64,000 bases of DNA from an uncultured Marivita sp. (GCF_947488135.1 NZ_CANKYW010000001.1:496001-560000), one strand, 5' to 3'. Positions 55,431 through 64,000 are shown, counted from the first letter of the stretch. Numbers and translations are program-made. Notes: a model not told the origin generated them from the letters alone.

Positions 55431-56750
55431 TTACCGGTAGTGTTGGAACAAATCCCGCAGGTTGACCTGCGCGCGCAGTCGGGTGGCAAGCAAGAACAGC
55501 CCGGCTGCCTTGCGCTGAAGGTAGAGCACGTCCGTCGGCGGAATGTGCTGGATCGATCTATCCCGGCCCAGGGCCATGCCACGGTCCCGTAGGTCGGATA
55601 CGAGCGACGTGTCGCCGAAATCGAAACCTGCCGGATCCAGCATCGGAGCGTTGGCGCGGGCGACCATGTCCATGATCTCGGCGCGGGTGTTTTCGGGCAA
55701 CGCGTCGGCCAAGAGGCCAAGCCCCTTGAGCGCCTCGGCAAGCGCAGTCAGGTCATTGGCGAGAGCGGGTTGCAGGATGTCGCGCGCGCGCGAGACGAGG
55801 TCGGGCGACAGGCGGCGCGTTGCTCCGAAGTCGAGAAGCACCAGTTTGCCCGTATCGGGTTGCCACCGGAAATTCGCGAAGTTGGGATCGGACTGGACGA
55901 GGTGAAAGCTGAACACCTCTCGCATCATCAGGGCGATCAGGCGCTCTGCCATTCGGTTGCGCGTGTCCTGATCGGCATCCTCCAGCGTGTCGATCGGCTC
56001 TGACGGAACGAAATCCATCGCGAGGATGTCACGGTTGGAGAGGTCGTCGTGGACCGTGGGCACAATGAAATCTGGGTCGTCCTTCAGCAGATCGCCGAAC
56101 TGGCGCAGACTGCACGCCTCCTGATCGTAATCGGCCTCTTCGTGCAGTTGCTGGCGTGCGTCTTCGAGCAGGGGCTTGAGGTCGAGCTCCTTGGGCACCA
56201 TCCCGGACAGACGCATCAGGCTGGCAAGGTTGCTGAGGTCGCTGTCGATGCTGTCGCGGATGCCGGGATACTGGACCTTGATGGCGAGGTCGCGGCCGTC
56301 GCGGGTCTGGGCCCGGTGGACCTGCCCGATGGAGGCGGCGGCGATGGGGCGAACGTCGAATTTTTTGAACCGTTTGGTAAAATCTGCGCCCCATGCGGTG
56401 GTGAGAACCGTTTTGAGCTGCGCGGGCGGCATGAAATGCGCTTGCGACTGAAGCGGACGCAGGACCGCGGCAAGCTCGGGCGTCAGCAGATCGCCCGCTT
56501 CGAGAGACAGCAATTGTCCCATCTTCATCGCGGCGCCACGCATCTGGGACAGCTGTTGCGTCAGGCGGTGCGCGTTCGAGGGCGTGAGGAACATATCGCG
56601 CGGCGTCGGACGCCGCCCTTGCAAGAGCTGTTTCGCGCCCGCTGCGGCGGCAGAGCCGAGCAATCCGCCCGCCAAGCCTCCCATCCGGGCGGCGCGGGCG
56701 GCGCGACCCGTGGGGACGGCACGGCTTCGGGGATCATCAGCGTCGGTCAT
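55431..56750 (-). CDS. ABC1/AarF/UbiB family atypical kinase
   Basis: 439 residues. Family motifs: the KxGQ motif in AAMKMGQLLSLEAGDLLTPE near residue 75, the alanine-rich loop AAASIGQVHRA near 137, the lysine strand LAIKVQYPG near 155, the conserved EEADYDQE near 216, QSDPNFANFRW near 288 and LLDFGATRRL near 307. Members act as ATPases in quinone synthesis or lipid homeostasis at the membrane. It has an N-terminal Ala/Gly-rich stretch and no C-terminal membrane pair like that of UbiB, so a general ABC1 role is safer than UbiB. Confidence 0.85.
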   Translation of the reverse strand: MTDADDPRSRAVPTGRAARAARMGGLAGGLLGSAAAAGAKQLLQGRRPTPRDMFLTPSNAHRLTQQLSQMRGAAMKMGQLLSLEAGDLLTPELAAVLRPLQSQAHFMPPAQLKTVLTTAWGADFTKRFKKFDVRPIAAASIGQVHRAQTRDGRDLAIKVQYPGIRDSIDSDLSNLASLMRLSGMVPKELDLKPLLEDARQQLHEEADYDQEACSLRQFGDLLKDDPDFIVPTVHDDLSNRDILAMDFVPSEPIDTLEDADQDTRNRMAERLIALMMREVFSFHLVQSDPNFANFRWQPDTGKLVLLDFGATRRLSPDLVSRARDILQPALANDLTALAEALKGLGLLADALPENTRAEIMDMVARANAPMLDPAGFDFGDTSLVSDLRDRGMALGRDRSIQHIPPTDVLYLQRKAAGLFLLATRLRAQVNLRDLFQHYR

Positions 56751-56791
56751 GCGCGGAAAGGTAAGCCCCGCCGCGCATTCGGCAATGCAGG

Positions 56792-57574
56792 TCAGGCGGA
56801 CTTTTTCTGCATCTCGCCGACCATTTTCAGAACGGTCCGGCGCGGCAGCATCGGCATGACCCAGTTCATCATGAAGCTGACCTTGGGATCATTCACCGTG
56901 ACCAATTCCCCCCGGCGCATGGCATCGTAGCCGTGTTTGGCCACATCCCTGGCCGTTGCACCACCAGAGGAGACAAGCTTTGTGCCGTTCAGGTTGGCGC
57001 GGTCCGCGAATTCGGTTTCGACGTAGCCCGGCGCAAGAACCGTACAGGTCACGCCCTTGTCGCGCATTTCCTGATCGATGGCCTGGCTGAAGGAATTTAC
57101 AAAAGCCTTGGTCGCGAAGTAGACGGCCTGGTTCGGACCCGGCGCAAAACCAGCGGTCGAGCCGACATTCAGGATGCGGCCTCCGCCCTGTGCTGCCATC
57201 CTTGTGGCAAAGCTGTGGGTCAGGGTGACGAGGGCCTTGACGTTCAGGTCGATCATCGCGTGCTCGTCCTCCAGATCGCGATCGACATGCGCACCCTGTC
57301 CGCCGAATCCGGCGTTGTTGATGAGAATGCCAACGGTGAGGCCCGCCGCGTCGATCCGCTCGACCAGATCGGATGGGCCATCGGCTGAGGCAAGGTCGGC
57401 CGGGAAGACATGAGCGGTGATGCCCTGCTTGTCTTCCAACTCGGCCTTGAGTTCCTTGAGCGCGTCCTCACGACGGGCCGTCAGGATGACGTCACCGCCT
57501 TTGGAGGCGTGATAGCGGGCAAATTCCTTGCCGATGCCCGAGGAGGCACCGGTGATCAGGGCTGTCTTGGTCAT
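56792..57574 (-). CDS. short-chain dehydrogenase/reductase
   Basis: 260 residues. Cofactor loop TGASSGIGKEFARYHAS, the NAG motif INNAGFGGQG, and catalytic YFATK (YxxxK) with Ser in NVGSTAG. The Arg after the second strand (ILTARRED) favours NADP. The C-terminal part ends with a hydrophobic FMMNWVMPMLPRRTV region. Substrate unknown. It lies between the ABC1 kinase and a glutathione transferase gene on the same strand, with gaps of 41 and 75 bases. Confidence 0.85.
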   Translation of the reverse strand: MTKTALITGASSGIGKEFARYHASKGGDVILTARREDALKELKAELEDKQGITAHVFPADLASADGPSDLVERIDAAGLTVGILINNAGFGGQGAHVDRDLEDEHAMIDLNVKALVTLTHSFATRMAAQGGGRILNVGSTAGFAPGPNQAVYFATKAFVNSFSQAIDQEMRDKGVTCTVLAPGYVETEFADRANLNGTKLVSSGGATARDVAKHGYDAMRRGELVTVNDPKVSFMMNWVMPMLPRRTVLKMVGEMQKKSA

Positions 57575-57649
57575 GGGACGGGTGTCCTTTCAATTTCATT
57601 GTCATTGTCAGTGGTGTTGACAGGACAATGCGCGACAGCCCGTTCCGTT

Positions 57650-58516
57650 TCATTCCGCGGCTTTGATCTTGTCCTGTGTCCGCGTTTTGAAATCGGACGC
57701 GTCATGGCGTTCGTGCAGTTGTTCGCTGGGATCACCGGACACGCGGTTGACCATACGACCCCGCTTCACCGGCTCACGCGCGTCGATGCTTTCGGCCCAC
57801 CGCAGGACGTTGGTGTAGCTGGTCACGTCGAGGAATTCGGCCGCGTCGTAGAGACGGCCCAGGACGAGCCCGCCATACCAGGGCCAGATCGCCATGTCGG
57901 CGATGGTGTAGTCCGGGCCGCTGATGAAGTCGCGGTCGGCCAGTTGCCGGTCGAGCACGTCGAGCTGGCGCTTTGTTTCCATCGCGAAGCGGTTGATTGG
58001 GTATTCCATCGGTTCCGGCGCGTAAGCGTAGAAATGGCCGAACCCCCCGCCCAGATAGGGCGCGCTGCCCATTTGCCAGAAGAGCCAGCTCAGCATCTCG
58101 GCGCGATTTTCCTTTGGCCCGAGGAAGGCGTCGAATTTCTCGGCCAGGTGCATCAGGATCGCGGCGGATTCGAAGACGCGTACGGGCGTGTCGCCGGACC
58201 GGTCCATCAGCGCCGGGATCTTGGAGTTCGGGTTGATGTCGACAAAGCTCGATCCGAACTGGTCGCCATCGCCGATCTTGATGAGCCACGCGTCGTATTC
58301 GGCGCCCGAGTGCCCGGCGGCCAACAGCTCTTCGAACAGGATCGTGACCTTTTGCCCGTTCGGTGTCGCAAGGCTGTAGAGCTGGAACGGGTGCTTGCCG
58401 ACCGGCAGATCCTTCTCGTGGGTTGGGCCTGCGATGGGGCGGTTGGTGCTGGCGAACTTTCCGCCGTTTTCCTTGTCCCATGTCCAGACTTTGGGTGGAG
58501 TATAGCTGTCGGTCAT
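57650..58516 (-). CDS. yghU: YghU-type glutathione S-transferase / disulfide reductase
   Basis: 288 residues, the length of the Nu-class YghU/YfcG-like proteins rather than the ~210 of ordinary GSTs. The N-terminal extension (YTPPKVWTWDKENGGKFAST, then NRPIAG) is diagnostic and contributes to binding two glutathiones. FVDINPNSKIPALMD lies in the thioredoxin-like domain. Members reduce small disulfides and peroxides. Single gene. Confidence 0.88.
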   Translation of the reverse strand: MTDSYTPPKVWTWDKENGGKFASTNRPIAGPTHEKDLPVGKHPFQLYSLATPNGQKVTILFEELLAAGHSGAEYDAWLIKIGDGDQFGSSFVDINPNSKIPALMDRSGDTPVRVFESAAILMHLAEKFDAFLGPKENRAEMLSWLFWQMGSAPYLGGGFGHFYAYAPEPMEYPINRFAMETKRQLDVLDRQLADRDFISGPDYTIADMAIWPWYGGLVLGRLYDAAEFLDVTSYTNVLRWAESIDAREPVKRGRMVNRVSGDPSEQLHERHDASDFKTRTQDKIKAAE

Positions 58517-58611
58517 GTGCTGTATCCTGTTGTCAGATGCGTGGATGCAAACCTATGCCTTGTGCCCGGAAACACCAGTGCGCGTGTCCGCAGGGTGTGT
58601 GTGCGACCCGT

Positions 58612-59043
58612 TCAGAGCACGCCGATTTCGGCGAGCGCCCCTGCAAGCTCCGGGGGCAAGGTGTCATCGTTCAGGCGCGATTTGCCAAGGTCGGGCGGCG
58701 CGTCTTCGGGTTTGAGATAGCGCCAGCCCTGGAACGGGCGTTTCGGCGCGGTCGCGGTGCGGATGATTTCGGGATCGAGAACGATGCCGCAGCGGCGGAT
58801 GCCATCGTCGCCGATGATCTCTTGCAGTCCGATGATCCGCTGGCGGGCCTGTAGCAAGCCTTTGACAACCCAGTAGATCGAGCCGCCGTTCAGCAGTTCG
58901 ACCTCGCGTTTGGGCCACATGCGGGTGAGGTGATAGTATTGGCCATTCGCACGCTGTTTCGAGCGATGTTTCTGCCAATCCTCGATCTGCTCTACGCTGT
59001 CGGATCCGACCGAGAGTTTGATGAGATGAATGGTCCCTGCCAT
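58612..59043 (-). CDS. DUF1489 family protein
   Basis: 143 residues from ATG 59043 (MAGTIHLIKLSVGSDSVEQI). Conserved core: RMWPKREVELLNGGSIYWVV and CGIVLDPEIIRTATAPKRPF, then FQGWRYL. No signal or membrane segment. The family is common in alphaproteobacteria and of unknown function; the basic, strand-rich core suggests nucleic-acid contact, but this is a guess. Confidence 0.8.
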   Translation of the reverse strand: MAGTIHLIKLSVGSDSVEQIEDWQKHRSKQRANGQYYHLTRMWPKREVELLNGGSIYWVVKGLLQARQRIIGLQEIIGDDGIRRCGIVLDPEIIRTATAPKRPFQGWRYLKPEDAPPDLGKSRLNDDTLPPELAGALAEIGVL

Positions 59044-59123
59044 GACGTCTGCCCCCTGCATCGTAGGATCATAGCGGGCTACAGGGCGGGTTCAAGCCGC
59101 GTGCTGCGACCGGGCGCTGAGGC

Positions 59124-59351
59124 TCAGCCCTGTGTCTTGCGCGCGCGCGGTTTTGCCTTGGGCGCGGGTGCTTCGTCGGGCGCGGAGGCTTCGCGTTCCA
59201 GCCGGGTCTTGCGCAGGCGCTGGGTCTTCGCCTCGCGCTGTTCGGTTTCGGTGTCGAGCATCTCGCGGACGATGCGGGTGGTCTTGTCCATCACGGTTTC
59301 CGCCCGTGTCTGGGTTGCCTTGAAAAGTGTGTCTTTGTTCAGCTTGGCCAT
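59124..59351 (-). CDS. small basic hypothetical protein
   Basis: 75 residues starting MAKLNKDTLFKATQTRAETV. It is predicted helical with many Arg, Lys and Glu, then a Pro/Ala/Lys-rich tail (APDEAPAPKAKPRARKTQG). No known domain is recognised. A nucleic-acid-binding or structural role is possible. GGAG lies shortly upstream (rc of CTCC at 59359-59362), which supports translation. Confidence 0.6.
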   Translation of the reverse strand: MAKLNKDTLFKATQTRAETVMDKTTRIVREMLDTETEQREAKTQRLRKTRLEREASAPDEAPAPKAKPRARKTQG

Positions 59352-59416
59352 CGTTCAGTCTCCTTGACGGTGGGCGGCGCTGGGGCCGGGCCCGGATGGT
59401 TGGGGGGTGCGCAACG

Positions 59417-59449
59417 AAAAACGGGCGCAGTCCAAGGACCGCGCCCGCT
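59417..59449 (-). terminator. intrinsic terminator of the cold-shock gene
   Basis: Arms 59422-59433 (CGGGCGCAGTCC) and 59436-59447 (GGACCGCGCCCG) form a long stem with one mismatch; on the minus strand it is followed by TTTTT. It lies 22 bases after the csp stop. Confidence 0.85.
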
Positions 59450-59471
59450 TATCAGTCAATCAAGCAGTGGC

Positions 59472-59678
59472 TTATACCAGAGCAAGATTTGTCGCGCTTT
59501 CGCGGCCGTCGCGGCCACTTTCGATGTCGAAGGTCACAGCCTGACCATCGTCAAGCTGGTGCAGACCAGCGCGTTCGAGCGCGGAAATGTGAACGAAGAT
59601 GTCCTTCGAGCCATGCTCGGGTGCGATGAAGCCAAAGCCTTTTTGGCCGTTGAACCATTTCACGGTGCCATTTGCCAT
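59472..59678 (-). CDS. cold-shock domain protein
   Basis: 68 residues. RNP1 is KGFGFIAPE and RNP2 is DIFVHISAL, the two nucleic-acid-binding strands of the CspA fold; it opens [12 protein letters not shown]. It binds single-stranded RNA/DNA and acts as an RNA chaperone. GGAG lies 8 bases before the ATG. It has a strong terminator and is divergent from nrdJ. Confidence 0.93.
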   Translation of the reverse strand: MANGTVKWFNGQKGFGFIAPEHGSKDIFVHISALERAGLHQLDDGQAVTFDIESGRDGRESATNLALV

Positions 59679-60013
59679 CGTGTTGTCTCCTAGTATTTAG
59701 TCGCCACCCGCAACATGCGATGGCCCGGCTCAGTGTCGTCGTAGGATCGCCTGAGGCCGTTAGGAAACAGAAGGTCATCGGAAGAATCTTTGCCCAACGG
59801 ATATGGGCGCTTTGGAAGCGGAATACAAGGACTGTCCTGTGTCGGGCCGAAATGAGTGCGCGCCGGGCAGGGTGTTGTGCCTTCATTTATCCACAAGGTT
59901 CTCCACAGATGGCGCAGGATGTGGTAGGGTCTTCATCCGGCCAATCTAGACGTTGTGGATTTGCCAAGACTTGCGCTATCTTGTCCGTCTGCCGCCACAG
60001 GGGAATCGCTGAC
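59679..60013. other. 335-base divergent gap between csp and nrdJ
   Basis: No protein gene is supported. It must hold the csp leader and promoter (minus strand) and the nrdJ promoter (plus strand). The only clear signals are three DnaA-box-like sites at 59887-59962. I looked for, and did not see, a convincing cobalamin riboswitch or NrdR box. Confidence 0.6.
59887..59962. promoter_or_regulatory. cluster of DnaA boxes upstream of nrdJ
   Basis: TTATCCACA (59887-59895) is a perfect DnaA box. TTCTCCACA (59899-59907) and, inverted, TGTGGATTT (59954-59962) each differ at one position. They lie 50-130 bases before the nrdJ start. DnaA control of ribonucleotide reductase genes is known in other bacteria. 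Confidence 0.55.
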
Positions 60014-62305
60014 ATGTCTCGCTTTACCGCTCCGATTGCTGAACAGATCTGGGATATGAAATACCGCCTGAAAGAGGCGAATGGCACCGCTTTGGACAGC
60101 ACGGTCGAGGACACGTGGCGGCGCATCGCGCGATCCTTGGCTGAGGTCGAGGCAGAACCGGAGGTCTGGGAAGAGCGGTTCTACGGCGCGTTGGAAGATT
60201 TCAAATACCTGCCCGCCGGGCGGATCACCGCCGGTGCAGGTACGGCGCGGTCGGTGACGTTGTTCAACTGCTTTGTCATGGGCACGATCCCCGACAGCAT
60301 GGGCGGCATCTTCGAGATGTTGAAAGAGGCGGCGCTGACCATGCAGCAGGGCGGCGGGATCGGATACGATTTCAGCACCATCCGGCCCAAGGGCGCCGAT
60401 GTGAAGGGTGTGGCGGCGGATGCGTCCGGGCCATTGTCGTTCATGGATGTCTGGGACGCGATGTGCCGCACGATCATGTCGGCGGGCAGCAGGCGCGGCG
60501 CGATGATGGCGACGATGCGCTGCGATCACCCGGATATTGAGGATTTCATCGGGGCCAAATCCGACGCCGCGCGGTTGCGGATGTTCAACCTGTCGGTGCT
60601 GGTGACGGATGCCTTCATGGAGGCGGTGAAAGCGGACGGGTCGTGGGATCTCCAGTTCGACGGAACCGTCTACCGCACGGTACAGGCGCGGGATCTCTGG
60701 AACCGCATCATGCGCGCGACTTATGATTATGCCGAACCGGGCGTCATCTTCATTGACCGCATCAATCAGGCCAACAACCTGAGCTACGTCGAAACCATCG
60801 CCGCGACCAACCCGTGCGGCGAACAACCCTTGCCGCCCTATGGGGCGTGTCTGCTTGGGTCGATCAACATGGCGCGACTGGTCACGGACCCGTTCGGGGA
60901 CGCGGCGGCCTTGGATGTGGACGCGTTGAACGAGTTGGTCGCGACCGCCGTGCGAATGATGGACAACGTGGTGGATGCGTCACGCTTTCCTCTGGAGGCG
61001 CAGCGGGCAGAAGCGCAGGCCAAGCGGCGGATCGGGTTGGGTGTAACCGGCTTGGCCGATGCGCTGTTGATGCTGGGCCTGCGCTACGGGTCCGATGAGG
61101 CGGCGGCACAGACCGAGGCGTGGCTGCACGCCATCGCCCGCGCTGCGTATCTGGCGTCGGTCGATCTGGCCAAGGAGAAGGGACCGTTCCCGCTTTTCGA
61201 TGCCGACAAATATCTTGCGTCCGGCACCATGCAGTTGATGGACGACGATGTGCGTGACGCGATCCGCGAACACGGTATCCGCAATGCGTTGCTCACGTCG
61301 ATCGCGCCCACGGGAACGATCAGCCTTTATGCCGGGAACGTCTCGTCGGGGATCGAGCCGGTCTTTGCCTATGCCTATACGCGCAAGGTCTTGCAGAAGG
61401 ACGGCACGCGCACCGAGGAAGAGGTGGTCGATTACGCCGTGCAGATGTGGCGCGAGAAATTCGGCGACCGGGAGCTCCCGGACTATTTCGTGAACGCCCA
61501 AACGCTGGCCCCGCTGGAGCACGTGAAGATGCAGGCGGCGGCGCAGAAATGGGTGGATTCGTCGATCTCCAAGACGATCAACTGCCCCGAGGACATTTCC
61601 TTCGAGGCGTTCAAGGACGTCTACATGGAGGCGTTCGAGACCGGGTGCAAAGGTTGCACCACGTACCGTCCGAACGATGTGACCGGATCGGTGCTCAGTG
61701 TGTCCGAGGACAAAAAGGCCGATGCGCCCGAAGTGGTGGCGTCGTCCGAAGAAGAGCCGCAGCAGCCGCATGGTGACGTGATCTATATGTCCGAACCTCT
61801 GGATCGGCCCAAAGCGCTGGAAGGCGCGACCTACAAGCTCAAGTGGCCCGACAGCGAACATGCGATCTACCTGACGATCAACGATATCATCGTCGGCGGA
61901 CATCGGCGGCCCTTCGAGGTGTTCATCAATTCCAAGAACATGGAGCATTTTGCCTGGACCGTGGCGCTGACGCGGATGATCTCGGCGGTGTTCCGGCGCG
62001 GGGGCGATGTGTCCTTCGTGGTCGAGGAGCTCAAGGCGGTGTTCGATCCGCGCGGTGGGGCCTGGGTCAATGGCAAATACATCCCGTCGATCCTGGCCGC
62101 CATCGGCGGGGTGATCGAGCAGCACATGATCGCCATCGGCTTTCTTGCTGGCGAAGGGATGGGCCTCAAATCCGATCCGCAGGCGCAGGTGGTGAATCTG
62201 GCCGGCGGACGCGGGAAGGCGTGCCCGTCCTGTGGTCAGTACGACATGCGGATGATCGAGGGTTGCATGACGTGTGGGTCCTGCGGTCACAGCAAGTGCG
62301 GGTGA
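60014..62305 (+). CDS. nrdJ: adenosylcobalamin-dependent ribonucleotide reductase (class II)
   Basis: 763 residues from ATG 60014 (MSRFTAPIAEQIWDMKYRLK), with GGGGA ~9 bases upstream; the open frame to 59672 is non-coding. Landmarks: the reductive-cycle Cys in TLFNCFVMG near residue 80, the thiyl Cys and Glu in ATNPCGEQPLPPYGACLLG near 265, the second Cys region in ETGCKGCTTYRPN near 545, and a C-terminal Cys-rich tail (CPSCGQYDMRMIEGCMTCGS) for re-reduction. It makes deoxyribonucleotides using vitamin B12 coenzyme and works with or without oxygen. Confidence 0.94.
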   Translation: MSRFTAPIAEQIWDMKYRLKEANGTALDSTVEDTWRRIARSLAEVEAEPEVWEERFYGALEDFKYLPAGRITAGAGTARSVTLFNCFVMGTIPDSMGGIFEMLKEAALTMQQGGGIGYDFSTIRPKGADVKGVAADASGPLSFMDVWDAMCRTIMSAGSRRGAMMATMRCDHPDIEDFIGAKSDAARLRMFNLSVLVTDAFMEAVKADGSWDLQFDGTVYRTVQARDLWNRIMRATYDYAEPGVIFIDRINQANNLSYVETIAATNPCGEQPLPPYGACLLGSINMARLVTDPFGDAAALDVDALNELVATAVRMMDNVVDASRFPLEAQRAEAQAKRRIGLGVTGLADALLMLGLRYGSDEAAAQTEAWLHAIARAAYLASVDLAKEKGPFPLFDADKYLASGTMQLMDDDVRDAIREHGIRNALLTSIAPTGTISLYAGNVSSGIEPVFAYAYTRKVLQKDGTRTEEEVVDYAVQMWREKFGDRELPDYFVNAQTLAPLEHVKMQAAAQKWVDSSISKTINCPEDISFEAFKDVYMEAFETGCKGCTTYRPNDVTGSVLSVSEDKKADAPEVVASSEEEPQQPHGDVIYMSEPLDRPKALEGATYKLKWPDSEHAIYLTINDIIVGGHRRPFEVFINSKNMEHFAWTVALTRMISAVFRRGGDVSFVVEELKAVFDPRGGAWVNGKYIPSILAAIGGVIEQHMIAIGFLAGEGMGLKSDPQAQVVNLAGGRGKACPSCGQYDMRMIEGCMTCGSCGHSKCG

Positions 62306-62640
62306 GGTGCTTACGCGTGCGGAAAAATGGGAGTTGTGCGTCAATTCAAGAGCGTTGATCGCGCCCTGGTTGTCGCCGGTTTTTGGGCTTCGCGCACGAT
62401 TTCTATACTTCGAGACGCAGATGCATGATCGCGAATCGTAATGTGAACTCAATACCGGCCAATCGAAGCTCCGGCCGGTTTCCGCCGGGTTTCAGACTGC
62501 CAGACTGCCCTGAACCGCTTATTTTGCCTCAACTTTCTGCCTTTCGCATCAACGCCAAGGTTTCCGTCTCGATCAGTCCTGCGTATACTCCCGGCGTGGA
62601 CCAGCGTGGAATAAGCGCGCGATCAGGGGGATGCGAGACG
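62306..62640. other. 335-base gap between nrdJ and ihfB
   Basis: No gene is supported. It should contain the end of the nrdJ transcript and the ihfB promoter; a promoter candidate is given at 62561-62589. No clear terminator hairpin with a T-run was seen after nrdJ. Confidence 0.5.
62561..62589 (+). promoter_or_regulatory. candidate promoter of ihfB
   Basis: TTTCCG (62561-62566) and TATACT (62584-62589) are spaced 17 bases; the -10 matches 5 of 6 consensus bases, the -35 is weak. It would give a leader of about 45 bases. Confidence 0.35.
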
Positions 62641-62922
62641 ATGATACGGTCTGAATTGATTCAAAAAATTGCCGACGATAATCCGCATTTGTATCAACGC
62701 GATGTCGAGCGCATTGTGAACACGATCTTCGAAGAGATCATCGACGCCATGGCGCGCGGCGACCGGGTTGAACTGCGCGGCTTCGGCGCGTTCTCGGTCA
62801 AGAAACGCGACGCACGTATCGGGCGCAATCCGCGCACCGGTGAGGCGGTCGAGGTAGAGGAAAAGCACGTGCCGTTTTTCAAGACCGGAAAACTGCTACG
62901 GGACAGGTTAAACGGGAAGTAA
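62641..62922 (+). CDS. ihfB: integration host factor beta subunit
   Basis: 93 residues from ATG 62641 ([20 protein letters not shown]). The DNA-bending arm region has [20 protein letters not shown] with the intercalating proline in RNPRTG. It pairs with IHF alpha to bend DNA in recombination, replication and transcription. It is 6 bases upstream of lapA, an order common in alphaproteobacteria. Confidence 0.93.
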   Translation: MIRSELIQKIADDNPHLYQRDVERIVNTIFEEIIDAMARGDRVELRGFGAFSVKKRDARIGRNPRTGEAVEVEEKHVPFFKTGKLLRDRLNGK

Positions 62923-62928
62923 ACTCTG

Positions 62929-63279
62929 ATGCGATACATCCGCTATGCATTTCTTGCGGCGCTGGCCATTGTGCTGGTGTCGGTGGCTCTGGCCAATCGC
63001 GGCATGGTCACGCTGCAACTCTTGCCGTCAGGTCTGGCTGATCTGATCGGTATGAACCGATCCATCGAGCTGCCGCTTTTCATCGTGATCTTCGGCGGGA
63101 TCGTCGCGGGGTTGCTGATCGGTTTTGTCTGGGAATGGCTGCGCGAGCACAAGCACCGCGCCGCAGCGGCCCAGCGTCAGGCGGAGGTCAAGAAGCTCGA
63201 GCGCGAATTGCGCCGGACCAAGGCGGAGCGGGACAAGGACAAGGACGAGGTCCTCGCGCTCCTGGACGAGGCGAGCTGA
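62929..63279 (+). CDS. lapA: LapA-domain (DUF1049) inner-membrane protein
   Basis: 116 residues. Two membrane segments (YAFLAALAIVLVSVALANRG and LPLFIVIFGGIVAGLLIGFV) are followed by a charged coiled coil (RQAEVKKLERELRRTKAERD). In E. coli LapA works with LapB in controlling lipopolysaccharide synthesis. It lies between ihfB and trpF with short gaps, so the three are probably cotranscribed. Confidence 0.82.
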   Translation: MRYIRYAFLAALAIVLVSVALANRGMVTLQLLPSGLADLIGMNRSIELPLFIVIFGGIVAGLLIGFVWEWLREHKHRAAAAQRQAEVKKLERELRRTKAERDKDKDEVLALLDEAS

Positions 63280-63288
63280 GCAAGTCCC

Positions 63289-63930
63289 ATGCCCTCTGAC
63301 ATTCGTGTGAAAATCTGCGGGCTGACCCGGCCCGAAGACGTGACTGCCTGTGCGACTGCCGGTGCGGCCTATATCGGGTTGAACTTCTTTCCCAAAAGCC
63401 CGCGGTTCGTTTCGTTTGAAACGGCGCGCGACCTGGCCGTGGATGTGCCCATCGGCGTTGGCAAGGTCGGTCTTGTGGTGAATGCGGATGATGCGTTTCT
63501 CGATGAGCTGATCGCCAAGGTGCCGCTCGATTTCATCCAGCTGCACGGCAGCGAGCCTCCGGAGCGTGTGGCAGACGTGCGCGAACGCTACGGCTTGCCG
63601 GTGATCAAGGCGGTGGGCGTCGCGGATGCAGAGGACGTTGCGGCGCTTGATACATTTGCCGATGTTGCGGATCAGCTTCTTGTCGATGCCAAGCCGCCAA
63701 AGAACGCGGTTATGCCCGGTGGCAACGGTGTCGCCTTTGACTGGCGATTGATTTCCGCGCGGCGGTGGTCTGTGCCCTGGCTTCTGGCGGGTGGTCTGAC
63801 ACCCGACAATGTTGCCGAGGCGATTGCCCTGACCGGCACGCGACAGGTGGATGTGTCCTCGGGGGTCGAGTCCGCGCCGGGGATCAAGGATGCCGGATTG
63901 ATCCGTCGGTTTGTCGAGGCCGCGCGTTAG
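63289..63930 (+). CDS. trpF: phosphoribosylanthranilate isomerase
   Basis: 213 residues. TIM-barrel enzyme with the catalytic Cys in [12 protein letters not shown] near residue 8, [13 protein letters not shown] near 80, the catalytic Asp in LLVDAKPP near 128, and the phosphate loop [10 protein letters not shown] and [14 protein letters not shown] near 165-195. It performs the third step of tryptophan synthesis. trpB is expected just beyond the window. Confidence 0.95.
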   Translation: MPSDIRVKICGLTRPEDVTACATAGAAYIGLNFFPKSPRFVSFETARDLAVDVPIGVGKVGLVVNADDAFLDELIAKVPLDFIQLHGSEPPERVADVRERYGLPVIKAVGVADAEDVAALDTFADVADQLLVDAKPPKNAVMPGGNGVAFDWRLISARRWSVPWLLAGGLTPDNVAEAIALTGTRQVDVSSGVESAPGIKDAGLIRRFVEAAR

Positions 63931-63946
63931 GGAATGTGTCGCTGAC

Positions 63947-63960
63947 TTCCGTTTACGGAA
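63947..63960. other. small palindrome after trpF
   Basis: TTCCGTTTACGGAA is a 5-bp inverted repeat with a 4-base loop, 17 bases after the trpF stop. No T-run follows, so it may be a short hairpin before the next gene rather than a terminator. Confidence 0.3.
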
Positions 63961-64000
63961 AATAGGCAGCCTTGCCCGAGTTAATTTCGAACCAGAGAGT

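Noticed and set aside
59679-60013. Cobalamin riboswitch upstream of nrdJ
   Set aside because: Expected from the B12-dependent enzyme, but I could not find the conserved B12-box pattern or supporting pairing.

Overview
The window is G+C-rich alphaproteobacterial DNA, most probably from a marine or soil member of the Rhodobacteraceae (Roseobacter/Rhodobacter group). The pointers are a smo-type polyol operon, an xdhABC cluster joined to a BMP-type nucleoside transporter, a hisS-hisZ-hisG operon, an ihfB-lapA-trpF order, B12-dependent NrdJ, paired DUF1127 proteins, and dispersed repeats of a kind I associate with this family. It reads as ordinary chromosome. I found no tRNA or rRNA gene, transposase, phage gene, CRISPR array or replication origin.

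Layout. 1-717: the 3' end of a cytochrome c gene and the small subunit of a periplasmic FAD-dependent sorbitol-type dehydrogenase. 767-9928 (minus): a polyol catabolic operon, xylB, a LacI-type regulator, smoE-smoF-smoG-smoK (ABC transporter), smoS and mtlK; two near-identical LacI-type operators lie in front of smoE. 10043-12057 (plus): an aminotransferase coupled to an aspartate-dehydrogenase-like enzyme. 12063-28832: a large formate dehydrogenase (FDH) region. The catalytic part (DUF3305, DUF3306, TorD-like chaperone, Tat-signal small protein, alpha, beta) runs on the minus strand from 23357 to 17552. The gamma subunit, a WD40/cytochrome c protein and a 42-residue membrane protein lie apart at 14744-12063, separated from it by a plus-strand cardiolipin synthase/endonuclease-family pair. 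On the other side lie a multi-cluster ferredoxin, an unusual cytochrome, DUF6494, an ApbC/Mrp ATPase, a degenerate lipoate-ligase-like protein and DUF6505. 28917-31405: a VWA protein and a cytochrome c sharing a promoter region with a perfect FNR-type box, then pepT. 31547-33765: a segment of visibly lower G+C with an acetyltransferase, two DUF1127 proteins and a LysR regulator. 34055-43902 (minus): purine uptake and oxidation (xdhA, xdhB, xdhC, ABC ATPase, two permeases, a small membrane protein, binding protein). 44105-44892: an SRPBCC protein with its ArsR repressor. 45454-63930: mostly housekeeping genes (MscS, dnaE, hisS-hisZ-hisG, ABC1 kinase, csp, nrdJ, ihfB, lapA, trpF).

How the parts work together. 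Polyols enter through SmoEFGK, are oxidised by SmoS and MtlK, and ketose products can be phosphorylated by XylB; the first two genes suggest a parallel periplasmic oxidation route. Formate is oxidised by the periplasmic or membrane-facing FDH complex, whose cofactor and cluster assembly is probably served by the flanking accessory genes. Nucleosides or purine bases are imported and xanthine is oxidised by XdhAB matured by XdhC.

The most interesting unexplained items are the FDH accessory set, a structured RNA candidate with its own terminator at about 17180-17325, in-frame palindromic repeat insertions in both xdhA and xdhB, tandem-palindrome elements at three convergent gene junctions, DnaA boxes in front of nrdJ, and an FNR box between a VWA protein and a cytochrome c.
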